From Streptomyces violascens (GTDB lineage: Bacteria > Actinomycetota > Actinomycetes > Streptomycetales > Streptomycetaceae), in assembly GCF_014649955.1 (NCBI RefSeq), contig NZ_BMUA01000009.1:124001-188000 (forward strand): DNA of 64,000 nucleotides. Direction: 5' to 3'. A program made the translations under genes and the position numbers. Positions 52,784 through 60,768 of this stretch are shown in pieces (positions within the stretch are counted from its first letter, which is position 1; every line of letters starts with the position of its first letter). The notes under the pieces were generated by a model. That model saw only the letters and a program-made list of their open reading frames with translations. It was not told the origin of the DNA and searched no databases.

Positions 52784-53953
52784 ATGGCTTACCTCGACCA
52801 CGCCGCGACCACTCCGATGCTGCCGGAGGCGGTCCAGGCGATGACCGCCCAGCTGACGGCCACCGGCAACGCGTCCTCGCTGCACGCCGCCGGACGGCGG
52901 GCCCGCCGCACCGCCGAGGAGGCCCGCGAGGAACTCGCCGAATCGCTCGGCGCCCGCCCCAGCGAGGTCGTCTTCACGGCCGGCGGCACCGAGGCCGACA
53001 ACCTCGCCGTCAAGGGCCTGTACTGGGCCCGCAGGGACGCCGACCCGCGCCGCGTGCGCGTGCTCGCCAGCCCCGTTGAGCACCACGCCGTGCTCGACGC
53101 GGTGCACTGGCTCGCCGAACACGAGGGCGCCACCGTCGAGTACCTGCCCGTCGACCCGTACGGGCGGGTGCACCCCGACGCCCTGCGCGAGGCCATCGAG
53201 CGCAACCCCGACGACGTCGCACTGGTGACGGTCATGTGGGCCAACAATGAGATCGGCACCGTCCTGCCGGTCGGTGAACTGGCCGCGGTTGCGCGGGAGT
53301 TCGGCATCCCGATGCACGCGGACGCCGTCCAGGCCTTCGGACAGCTCGACGTGGACTTCGCCGCGTCCGGACTGGCCGCCATGACCGTATCCGGACACAA
53401 GATCGGCGGCCCGTACGGCATCGGCGCCCTGCTGCTCGGCCGCGAGTACACCCCCGTCCCCGTGCTGCACGGCGGCGGCCAGGAGCGGCATGTGCGCTCC
53501 GGCACCCTCGACGTCCCCGCCATCGCCTCCTTCGCGGTCGCCGGGCGGCTCGCCGCCGAACGGCGCGGCGCGTTCGCCCGGGACATCGGGGGACTGCGCG
53601 ACCGGCTCGTCGAGGCCGTCCGCAAGGCCGTGCCCGACGCGATCCTCGGCGGCGACCCGAACCCGGCGGGGCGCCTGCCCGCCAACGCCCACTTCACCTT
53701 CCCCGGCTGCGAGGGCGACTCTCTCCTCCTGCTGCTCGACGCGCAGGGCATCGAATGCTCCACCGGCTCCGCCTGCACCGCCGGCGTCGCCCAGCCCAGC
53801 CATGTGCTGCTCGCCACCGGCACCGACCCCGACCTGGCCCGCGGCACCCTGCGCTTCTCGCTGGGCCACACCTCCACCGAGGCCGATGTCGAAGCGGTCG
53901 CCGACGCGATCGGCCCCGCGGTCGAGCGGGCCCGCACGGCGGGGCTGGTCTGA
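52784..53953 (+). CDS. Cysteine desulfurase (NifS/IscS family)
   Basis: A 389-residue PLP enzyme that takes sulfur from cysteine as a persulfide. Lys206 in SGHKIGGPYG binds PLP; Cys325 in ECSTGSAC is the persulfide cysteine, with the CSTGSAC-TAG context of group I enzymes. HLHAAG-type and VEHHAVLD motifs are in place. mnmA follows on the same strand 0.8 kb on, so it probably supplies sulfur for tRNA 2-thiolation; Fe-S assembly normally uses the SUF system in these bacteria. Confidence 0.95.
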   Translation: MAYLDHAATTPMLPEAVQAMTAQLTATGNASSLHAAGRRARRTAEEAREELAESLGARPSEVVFTAGGTEADNLAVKGLYWARRDADPRRVRVLASPVEHHAVLDAVHWLAEHEGATVEYLPVDPYGRVHPDALREAIERNPDDVALVTVMWANNEIGTVLPVGELAAVAREFGIPMHADAVQAFGQLDVDFAASGLAAMTVSGHKIGGPYGIGALLLGREYTPVPVLHGGGQERHVRSGTLDVPAIASFAVAGRLAAERRGAFARDIGGLRDRLVEAVRKAVPDAILGGDPNPAGRLPANAHFTFPGCEGDSLLLLLDAQGIECSTGSACTAGVAQPSHVLLATGTDPDLARGTLRFSLGHTSTEADVEAVADAIGPAVERARTAGLV

Positions 53954-53987
53954 GCCGCCGCCCCCGGAACGCGGCCGCCCCCGCTGA

Positions 53988-54593
53988 TCAGGCCCGGCCG
54001 GCCGCCCCGACCAGCGAGAGGTAGCGCGGCCAGTCCCAGTACGGACCGGGGTCGGTGTGATCGGTGCCGGGCACCTCCACGTGCCCGATGATGTGCGTCC
54101 GGTCGACGGCTATGCGATAGCGGGCGCAGATCGCGGCCGTAAGGCGTGCCGACGACGCGTACATGGCATCGGTGAAGGACGACGCCTCCTCGACGAAGCC
54201 CTCGTGCTCTATGCCGACGCTGCGCTCGTTGTACTTCCGGTTTCCCGAGTGGAAAGCCACGTCCATCTCCCGCACCGTCTGCGCGATGTGCCCGTCCTTG
54301 CGCACCACGTAATGGGCGGCGGCCCTGTTCTCCGGGTCTTCGAACGTCTTCAGGGCGCTGTCGAAACTGCCCTGCACGACATGGATCACCACCCGGTCCA
54401 CCGCGTAGTCGTCCGGCCGGTCGGCCATCCGCCAGTTCGCCGACGCCGCCGCCACCCACTGGGCGCCCGCGTAGTCGATCGCCCCGGCCTTGCGCGGTTT
54501 GTGCGGCCGCGCCTGCGGCGCGTTCAGATATCCGATCGTTCCGAGCGCCACCACCGCGCCCCCGATCAGCAGCCCCCTGCGGCTGGTCGCCAT
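53988..54593 (-). CDS. N-acetylmuramoyl-L-alanine amidase (Amidase_2), exported
   Basis: A 201-residue zinc amidase or peptidoglycan-recognition-type domain. The N-terminus TSRRGLLIGGAVVALGTIG is a Tat-type signal. Zinc-ligand positions appear in VVIHVVQGS (about 68-76), GHVEVPGTDHTDPGPYWDW (about 171-189) and AAAHYVVRKDGHIAQTV between. It is the only minus-strand gene between the desulfurase and mnmA, so it is inserted into an otherwise functional pairing. Confidence 0.88.
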   Translation of the reverse strand: MATSRRGLLIGGAVVALGTIGYLNAPQARPHKPRKAGAIDYAGAQWVAAASANWRMADRPDDYAVDRVVIHVVQGSFDSALKTFEDPENRAAAHYVVRKDGHIAQTVREMDVAFHSGNRKYNERSVGIEHEGFVEEASSFTDAMYASSARLTAAICARYRIAVDRTHIIGHVEVPGTDHTDPGPYWDWPRYLSLVGAAGRA

Positions 54594-54751
54594 GAGCCCC
54601 CGCCCCCGTCCCTCCCGTACCGCCCACCGCTCCCCGTGAGGCCCCACCGCACCTCTCGGGCCCCGGGGAATCCCGGATCCGTCCCCTCTGAGATCCACAA
54701 CGGATACTCCCGCGCCCCGGGTTCCCGATCCCACGTACCCTTACGAGTGCT

Positions 54752-55897
54752 ATGACTCAGACTTCGACGCAGCCCTCGCCGATGACCTCCCCGCGCCCCC
54801 TGCGCGTACTCGCCGCCATGTCCGGCGGTGTGGACTCCGCCGTCGCGGCCGCCCGGGCCGCCGAAGCCGGCCACGACGTCACCGGTGTGCACCTGGCGCT
54901 CTCCGCGAACCCCCAGTCCTTCCGCACCGGGGCCCGCGGCTGCTGCACCATCGAGGACTCCCGGGACGCCCGTCGCGCAGCGGACGTCATCGGTATCCCG
55001 TTCTACGTCTGGGACCTGGCGGAACGCTTCCGCGAGGACGTCGTCGAGGACTTCATCGCCGAGTACGAGGCCGGCCGCACCCCCAACCCGTGCCTGCGCT
55101 GCAACGAGAAGATCAAGTTCGCGGCGCTGCTCGACAAGGCCCTCGCGCTCGGCTTCGACGCCGTGTGCACCGGCCACTACGCGACCGTCGTCCTCAACGA
55201 GGACGGCACCCGCGAGCTGCACCGCGCCTCCGACATGGCCAAGGACCAGTCGTACGTCCTCGGCGTGCTCGACGAGCGCCAGCTCGCCCACGCGATGTTC
55301 CCGCTCGGCGACACCCTCACCACCAAGGACGAGATCCGCGCCGAGGCCGAGCGCCGGGGCCTGGCCGTCGCCAAGAAGCCCGACAGTCACGACATCTGCT
55401 TCATCGCCGACGGCGACACCCAGGGTTTCCTCGCCGACCGCCTCGGCAAGGCGGAGGGCGACATCGTCGACGAGTCCGGTGCGAAGATCGGCAGCCACGA
55501 GGGCGCCTTCGGCTTCACCATCGGCCAGCGCAAGGGCCTGCGCATCGGCCACCCGGCCGCCGACGGCAAGCCCCGCTACGTCCTCGACATCTCCCCGGTG
55601 AACAACACGGTCACCGTCGGCCCCGTCGAGGCCCTCGACGTCACCGCCCTCGGCGCGATCAAGCCCCGCTGGTGCGGCACCGCCCCCGTGGGCCCCGGCA
55701 CGTACACCGCGCAGCTGCGCGCCCACGGCGGTGAGACCGAGGTGACCGCCGAGCTCGTCGACGGCGTCCTGAACGTGACGTTCGCCGAGCCGGTCCGCGG
55801 CGTCGCTCCCGGCCAGGCGATCGTCCTGTACGACGGCACGCGCGTGGTGGGCTCGGCAACGATCGCGACGACCGAGCGGGCCGCGGCGCGCGTCTGA
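54752..55897 (+). CDS. mnmA: tRNA-specific 2-thiouridylase
   Basis: Thiolates U34 of Lys, Glu and Gln tRNAs using persulfide sulfur. The 381-residue protein has the PP-loop SGGVDS near 25-30, Cys114 in NPCLRCNEK and Cys216 in HDICFIADG, the two cysteines that pass the sulfur. The ATG at 54752 is in good context; an in-frame ATG 10 codons later is possible. The cysteine desulfurase upstream is the likely sulfur donor. Confidence 0.96.
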   Translation: MTQTSTQPSPMTSPRPLRVLAAMSGGVDSAVAAARAAEAGHDVTGVHLALSANPQSFRTGARGCCTIEDSRDARRAADVIGIPFYVWDLAERFREDVVEDFIAEYEAGRTPNPCLRCNEKIKFAALLDKALALGFDAVCTGHYATVVLNEDGTRELHRASDMAKDQSYVLGVLDERQLAHAMFPLGDTLTTKDEIRAEAERRGLAVAKKPDSHDICFIADGDTQGFLADRLGKAEGDIVDESGAKIGSHEGAFGFTIGQRKGLRIGHPAADGKPRYVLDISPVNNTVTVGPVEALDVTALGAIKPRWCGTAPVGPGTYTAQLRAHGGETEVTAELVDGVLNVTFAEPVRGVAPGQAIVLYDGTRVVGSATIATTERAAARV

Positions 55898-55909
55898 GGC
55901 GCCGGTCGT

Positions 55910-55939
55910 GCGGCGGGCGTCCAAGAGGGCGCCCGCCGC
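55910..55939. terminator. Terminator between convergent mnmA and oxidoreductase genes
   Basis: A perfect 10-bp stem GCGGCGGGCG / CGCCCGCCGC with a 10-nt loop, 13 bp after the mnmA stop, followed by AAAGGAG. It is likely to serve mnmA. Confidence 0.75.
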
Positions 55940-55965
55940 AAAGGAGTCCACCCCCTAAAAGAGGG

Positions 55966-56919
55966 TCATCCCTGGACGACCCGCAGCACGAGCTTGCCCT
56001 GGGTGCGGCCCCGCTCGCCGTACTCGTGCGCCTTCGCCGCGTCCGCGAGGTCGAACACCGAGTCGATCTCGGCACGCAGCCGGCCCTCCTCGACCAGCGC
56101 CGCGATCGCCCGCATGCCCGCGTAGTCCGCCTCCACGAGGGTGAAGCCCGCCCGGACGCCCAGGTCGGCCGCCTCCGCGAGCAGCCCGTCCTCGTCCGCG
56201 GACGCGATCGAGACCAGCACGCCGCCACGGCGCAGCACCTTCAGGGAGCGGCTGCCGTACGCGTCGCCGATGGGGTCGAGAACGACGTCCACGTCCCGCA
56301 CCGCCTCGGTGAAGTCGACCGCGGTGTAGTCGATCACTTCGTCCGCGCCCAGGCCGCGGACGAAGTCGTGCTTGGCGGCGCTCGCCGTGCCGATGACGTA
56401 CGCGCCGTGCGCCTTGGCGATCTGCACCGCGAGATGGCCGACGCCGCCCGCCGCGGCGTGGATCAACACCCGCTGTCCGGCGGTCAGCCGGGCCGTCTCG
56501 ATCAGCGACTGGTACGCCGTGAGGGAGGCCAGCGGCAGCGCCGCGGCCTGGATGTGGTCGATGCCGGCGGGCTTGCGCGTGAAGTGCCGGGCCGGGGCGG
56601 TGACGTACTCCGCGTACCCGCCCGCCTGGTGCGGGAAGCGCGGCATGCCGAACACCTCGTCGCCGGGCCGGTACAGGGTGACGCCGAAGCCCACCGCCTC
56701 GACCGTGCCGGAGACGTCCCAGCCGAGGATCGGCGGCGTGCCCATCACCGCGAGACCGCCGCTCGCGCGGACCTTCCAGTCGGCGGGGTTGACGCCGGCC
56801 GCGTGCACCCGCACCAGGATCTCGGCCGGGCCCGGTTCGGGCCGCTCGGTCTCGATCTCGGCGAGCACTTCGGGGCCGCCCCAGCTGAGGGGGCTGATGG
56901 CGCGCATGGTCTGGGGCAT
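55966..56919 (-). CDS. NADP-dependent quinone oxidoreductase-like protein (MDR family)
   Basis: A 317-residue zinc-free medium-chain reductase. The GroES-like N-domain has VHAAGVNPADWKVR (about 39-52) and the Rossmann domain has AAAGGVGHLAVQIAKAHGA (about 149-167); zinc ligands are absent, as in quinone reductases. AAAGGA stands 9 nt before the ATG at 56919. It is divergent from a GlxA-type regulator with palindromic DNA between, so that regulator probably controls it. Confidence 0.9.
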   Translation of the reverse strand: MPQTMRAISPLSWGGPEVLAEIETERPEPGPAEILVRVHAAGVNPADWKVRASGGLAVMGTPPILGWDVSGTVEAVGFGVTLYRPGDEVFGMPRFPHQAGGYAEYVTAPARHFTRKPAGIDHIQAAALPLASLTAYQSLIETARLTAGQRVLIHAAAGGVGHLAVQIAKAHGAYVIGTASAAKHDFVRGLGADEVIDYTAVDFTEAVRDVDVVLDPIGDAYGSRSLKVLRRGGVLVSIASADEDGLLAEAADLGVRAGFTLVEADYAGMRAIAALVEEGRLRAEIDSVFDLADAAKAHEYGERGRTQGKLVLRVVQG

Positions 56920-56989
56920 GTCTGATCCTTTTCGGGGTGTTTCCGCTGGTGGGAGCACCAGCCTGCACCCGGGGCGGGCATTGTGGTGC

Positions 56990-57003
56990 TGGCCGTTTGG
57001 CCA
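56990..57003. promoter_or_regulatory. Palindrome in the oxidoreductase/GlxA-regulator gap
   Basis: TGGCC-GTTT-GGCCA is an inverted repeat in the 104-bp divergent gap; a third TGGCCA follows at 57019-57024, overlapping the regulator start. It is a plausible operator for the AraC-type regulator. Confidence 0.5.
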
Positions 57004-57023
57004 TGATGTGACAGAATCTGGCC

Positions 57024-58010
57024 ATGGCTGTACGGCGGAAAGTCCACCAGGTGGCGGTGCTCGCACTCGACGGGGTGGTCTCCTTCGAGCTGGGCATCCC
57101 GTCCCGGATCTTCGACAGCGCCCAGGGGCCGGACGGGGAGCGGCTGTACGAGGTGACCGTCTGCACCGCCGACGGGCGTCCGGTGCGCACCGAGGCCGGG
57201 TTCTCGGTCGCGGTCGACCACGGCCCCGAGGCGCTCGCCACGGCCGACACCGTGGTGATCCCGCCCACCCACGACCTCGGCGCGATGGCCCAGGGCGGCC
57301 CGCTGCCCGAGCCGCTGGTCCGCGCCTTCGAGCGGATCCGGCCCGGCACCCGCATGGTGTCCATCTGCACGGCGTCCTACGTCCTGGCCGCCGCCGGGCT
57401 GCTCGACGGGCGGCCCGCCACCACGCACTGGTGCGACGCCGCCGCCTTCGCGCGCACCTTCCCGCGCGTCGAGGTGGACCCGGGCGTCCTGTTCGTCGAC
57501 GACGGCGACGTGCTGACCTCGGCCGGCGCCGCCGCGGGTATCGACCTGTGCCTGCACCTGGTACGCCGCGACCACGGCAGCGCGGTCGCCAACCGGGCCG
57601 CCCGGCACTGCGTCGTCCCGCCGTATCGCGACGGCGGTCAGGCCCAGTACATCGAGCGCCAGGTCCCGGAGCCGACCCTCGCCAGCACCACGGCGACCCG
57701 TGAGTGGGCCCTCGGCCGGCTCCAGGAACCGCTCTCGCTGGGCGAGATGGCCGCCCACGCGCGGATGAGCCTGCGCACGTTCACGCGCCGCTTCCGTGAG
57801 GAGGCGGGCATGACACCCGGCAACTGGCTGACCGCCCAGCGCCTCGAACTGGCCCGCCAGCTCCTGGAGTCCAGCGACCTCCCGGTGGACCTGGTCGCCC
57901 ACCGGGCCGGCTTCGGCACGGCCAACTCGCTGCGCCAGCACATGCGTTCCGTCCTGGGCGTCTCCCCGGTCGCCTACCGGCGCACCTTCCAGGTCGCCGC
58001 GCGGAGCTGA
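57024..58010 (+). CDS. GlxA-family AraC-type transcriptional regulator
   Basis: A 328-residue protein: a DJ-1/PfpI-like N-domain (about 8-190) with a Cys in VSICTASYVLAAAGLLDGR, the nucleophile-elbow position, then an AraC helix-turn-helix pair (about 225-325; LSLGEMAAHARMSLRTFTRR and AHRAGFGTANSLRQH). Family members typically activate neighbouring catabolic or redox genes; the divergent quinone reductase-like gene is the obvious candidate. Confidence 0.9.
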   Translation: MAVRRKVHQVAVLALDGVVSFELGIPSRIFDSAQGPDGERLYEVTVCTADGRPVRTEAGFSVAVDHGPEALATADTVVIPPTHDLGAMAQGGPLPEPLVRAFERIRPGTRMVSICTASYVLAAAGLLDGRPATTHWCDAAAFARTFPRVEVDPGVLFVDDGDVLTSAGAAAGIDLCLHLVRRDHGSAVANRAARHCVVPPYRDGGQAQYIERQVPEPTLASTTATREWALGRLQEPLSLGEMAAHARMSLRTFTRRFREEAGMTPGNWLTAQRLELARQLLESSDLPVDLVAHRAGFGTANSLRQHMRSVLGVSPVAYRRTFQVAARS

Positions 58011-58022
58011 GCCGGGGCCGGG

Positions 58023-58352
58023 CTACTCGGACACGGTCTCCACTTCGTAGAAGCACAGGTGGTCCTTGATCTCGGCCACGTCCGGCTTCGGATCGGGGTA
58101 GTACCAGACGAGGTCGGCCGCTCCAGGCAGCGACCAATAGGAGGCCGTGCCCTTGAACGGGCAGTACGTGTGGGTGTCCGACGGCGTCAGCAGGTCGGTG
58201 CGGACGTCCTCGGGCGGGAGGTAGTAGCGGACGGGGAGGCCGGTCTCGCGCAGCAGCAGCGGACGGCTGCTCTCGGCGAGCACCTGCCCGTCGCGAACGA
58301 CCCGCACGTGCTCGGTGCCCCGCTCGATGGTGATGCGATGTCCAGTCGTCAT
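58023..58352 (-). CDS. DUF427 (NTP_transf_9) protein
   Basis: A 109-residue single-domain protein. VLAESSRPLLLRETGLPVRY (about 26-45) and THTYCPFKGTASYW (about 60-73) are the DUF427 hallmarks. The function is unknown despite the domain's older nucleotidyltransferase name. The ATG at 58352 is divergent from the LOG-family gene 61 bp away; no strong ribosome site. Confidence 0.88.
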   Translation of the reverse strand: MTTGHRITIERGTEHVRVVRDGQVLAESSRPLLLRETGLPVRYYLPPEDVRTDLLTPSDTHTYCPFKGTASYWSLPGAADLVWYYPDPKPDVAEIKDHLCFYEVETVSE

Positions 58353-58413
58353 AAGAAGTGCAGCGTTCGCCGGGCGCCTCTTCTTCCCCGCCGCTCTTTC
58401 GTATCGTTGCCGT

Positions 58414-58953
58414 ATGAACATTTGCGTCTTCCTCTCCGCGGCCGACCTCGACGAGCGCTACACCCGACCCGCGAAAGAGTTCGCCGAGCTGCTGGGCAAG
58501 GGCGGGCACACCCTGGTATGGGGCGGCTCCGAGAGCGGGCTCATGAAGGTCGTCGCCGACGGGGTGCAGGGCGCGGGCGGGAAACTCGTCGGCGTCTCCG
58601 TCGACTTCCTCGCGGAAAAGGCCCGTAAGAACGCCGACGAGATGGTCATCGCCAAGGACCTCGCCGAGCGCAAGGCCCTGCTGCTCGCCAAGTCGGACGC
58701 CGTCGTGATCATGGTGGGCGGCACCGGCACCCTGGACGAGGCCACCGAGATCCTGGAGCTGAAGAAGCACGGGAAGACCACCAAGCCCGTCGTCCTGCTG
58801 AACACCGCGGGCTTCTACGACGGCCTCAAGGAGCAGTTCCGCCGCATGGAGGACGAGGGCTTCCTGCCCGTACCCCTCACCGAGCTGGTCTTCTTCGCCG
58901 AGGACGGCGTCGCCGCGCTCGCCTACCTGGAAGAGTCCCTCGGCATCCAGTAG
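58414..58953 (+). CDS. LOG-family (lysine decarboxylase-like) nucleotide phosphoribohydrolase
   Basis: A 179-residue Rossmann protein. LVWGGSESGLMKVVADG (about 34-50) and VMVGGTGTLDEATE (about 98-111) correspond to the LOG motifs GGG..GLMG.VA and PGGxGTxxE, here with Val instead of Pro. Typical members cleave cytokinin or AMP riboside monophosphates. An ATG at 58414 is clear. The next gene starts 28 bp after its stop. Confidence 0.83.
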   Translation: MNICVFLSAADLDERYTRPAKEFAELLGKGGHTLVWGGSESGLMKVVADGVQGAGGKLVGVSVDFLAEKARKNADEMVIAKDLAERKALLLAKSDAVVIMVGGTGTLDEATEILELKKHGKTTKPVVLLNTAGFYDGLKEQFRRMEDEGFLPVPLTELVFFAEDGVAALAYLEESLGIQ

Positions 58954-58981
58954 AGCGAGGACCAGTGGGAGCATGGCGGGT

Positions 58982-59671
58982 ATGGCTACTCATCTGATCA
59001 CCGGGGCCGGTTCCGGCATCGGCGCGGCCGTCGCGCGCCGCCTGCACGAGCGCGGCGACGAGCTCATCCTGCTCGCGCGCGACGCCGGACGCGCCAAGGA
59101 GCTCGCCGCCCGCCACCCGGGCGCCCGCACCCTCGTCGGCGACCTCGCCGACCCCGACCGCCTCTCCTGGGCCTTCGACAAGCAGCCGATGCCCGAGCAG
59201 CTCGACTCGCTGCTGCACATCGCGGGCATCGTCGACCTCGGCCCGGTCGGCGAGCTGCGCCCCAAGACCTGGCACCAGCAGCTCAACGTCAACCTGATCG
59301 CGCCCGCCGAGATCACCCGCCACCTGCTGCCCCAACTCCGCGCCTCGCGCGGGCACGTGGTGTTCGTGAACTCCGGCGCCGGCCTCAACGCGCATGCCGA
59401 ATGGGGCGCGTACGCCGCCTCCAAACACGGCCTCAAGGCGCTCGCCGACTCCCTGCGCCACGAGGAGCACGCCAACGGCGTCCGCGTGACCTCGGTCTAC
59501 CCGGGCCGCACCGCGAGCCCCATGCAGGCCAAGGTGCACTCGCAGGAGGGCAAGGAGTACGACCCGTCGCGCTTCATCGACCCCGAGTCGGTGGCCACCA
59601 CCATCGTGATGGCCATCGACCTGCCGGCCGACGCCGAGGTCAACGACCTCACCGTGCGCCCCGGCAAGTAG
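58982..59671 (+). CDS. Short-chain dehydrogenase/reductase
   Basis: A 229-residue classical SDR. The cofactor motif TGAGSGIG is at about 7-14 and the active-site pair is Tyr144 and Lys148 in YAASK; NSGAG supplies the Ser region. ARDAGR near 37-42 suggests NADP preference. The ATG at 58982 was chosen over the one at 58973 because GGGAG would touch the latter. Substrate unknown. Confidence 0.92.
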   Translation: MATHLITGAGSGIGAAVARRLHERGDELILLARDAGRAKELAARHPGARTLVGDLADPDRLSWAFDKQPMPEQLDSLLHIAGIVDLGPVGELRPKTWHQQLNVNLIAPAEITRHLLPQLRASRGHVVFVNSGAGLNAHAEWGAYAASKHGLKALADSLRHEEHANGVRVTSVYPGRTASPMQAKVHSQEGKEYDPSRFIDPESVATTIVMAIDLPADAEVNDLTVRPGK

Positions 59672-59711
59672 CCGGGACCGGGCGCCGCCCCCGGTTGCGT
59701 ACGCTTCCGGG

Positions 59712-60737
59712 GTGAGCGAACAGAACAATTTCCCCTGGGGGCCCGCCACCGGCGTCGGTTCGATGCCGGGCGGCGACGCGCGGGAGACCGCCAAGACCGT
59801 CACCGGATCGCTGATCGGGGCAGACGGGGCGAGCGGCGACTTCCCCCACCTCGCGGAGCTGCCCGCGCGCGGGCCCGGCGCCGACATGATCGGGCGGACC
59901 ATCGGGCTCCTCGTCGAGATGTACGGACATGTGGAGCCCAGCGGCTGGCGCGTCAGCGACCGGCCCGGCCGGGACACCCGGCGGGCCAGGTCCTGGCTCG
60001 GCGAGGACCTCGACGCCCTGGAGGAGTTCACCCAGGAGTACACCGGGCCGCTGAAGGTGCAGGCCGTCGGGCCGTGGACGCTGGCCGCCGCCCTGGAGCT
60101 GCGGGGCGGCGAGCTCTCGCTCGGCGACCCCGGCGCCTGCCGCGACCTGGCCGGATCGCTCGCCGAGGGCCTGCGCGACCACCTCGCCGACGTACGCCGC
60201 CGGGTCCCCGGCGCCCAGCTCGTGCTCCAGCTGGACGAGCCCTCCCTCACCTCCGTGCTGCGCGGGCAGATCCGTACCGCCAGCGGATACCGCACCCACC
60301 GGGCCGTCGACCGGCAGGTCGTGGAGGCCGCGCTGCGGGACGTCGTCGCCGTGCACGACGGCCCCGTCGTCGTCCACTCCTGCGCGCCCGACGTCCCGTT
60401 CGCCCTGCTGCGCCGGGCCGGCGCAGCCGGAGTGTCGTTCGATTTCTCGCTGCTCACCGAGCGTGATGACGAACAGATCGGCGAGGCCGCCGAGAGCGGC
60501 ATCAAGCTCTTCGCCGGAGTGGTGCCGGGCATCGACGGCTCATTGTCAGACCCTGCCGGTAGCGTCATGGGTGTCAGGACGCTGTGGCGCAGGCTGGGGC
60601 TGAATCCGGGGACTCTGAGCGAGTCCGTGGTGATCACCCCGGCATGCGGCATGGCGGGTGCGTCCCCGGCCTATGCCCGGGCCGCGCTCGCCCACTGCGT
60701 CCGGGCGGCGAGATCGCTCGCGAACAACCCTGAGTGA
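59712..60737 (+). CDS. MetE/UROD-like methionine synthase-family protein
   Basis: A 341-residue TIM-barrel protein related to the C-terminal half of cobalamin-independent methionine synthase. TGVGSMPGGDARET near the start, QLDEPSLTSVL (about 173-183), VVHSCAPDVPF (about 218-228) and ITPACGMAGAS (about 306-316) supply the His and Cys of a zinc site, so methyl transfer to a thiol is plausible. Its position just before ligA is conserved, as I recall, in mycobacteria (Rv3015c-Rv3014c). GTG start. Confidence 0.85.
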   Translation: MSEQNNFPWGPATGVGSMPGGDARETAKTVTGSLIGADGASGDFPHLAELPARGPGADMIGRTIGLLVEMYGHVEPSGWRVSDRPGRDTRRARSWLGEDLDALEEFTQEYTGPLKVQAVGPWTLAAALELRGGELSLGDPGACRDLAGSLAEGLRDHLADVRRRVPGAQLVLQLDEPSLTSVLRGQIRTASGYRTHRAVDRQVVEAALRDVVAVHDGPVVVHSCAPDVPFALLRRAGAAGVSFDFSLLTERDDEQIGEAAESGIKLFAGVVPGIDGSLSDPAGSVMGVRTLWRRLGLNPGTLSESVVITPACGMAGASPAYARAALAHCVRAARSLANNPE

Positions 60738-60768
60738 CGGGGAAGACGGGAAACGGGAGGACATGACG

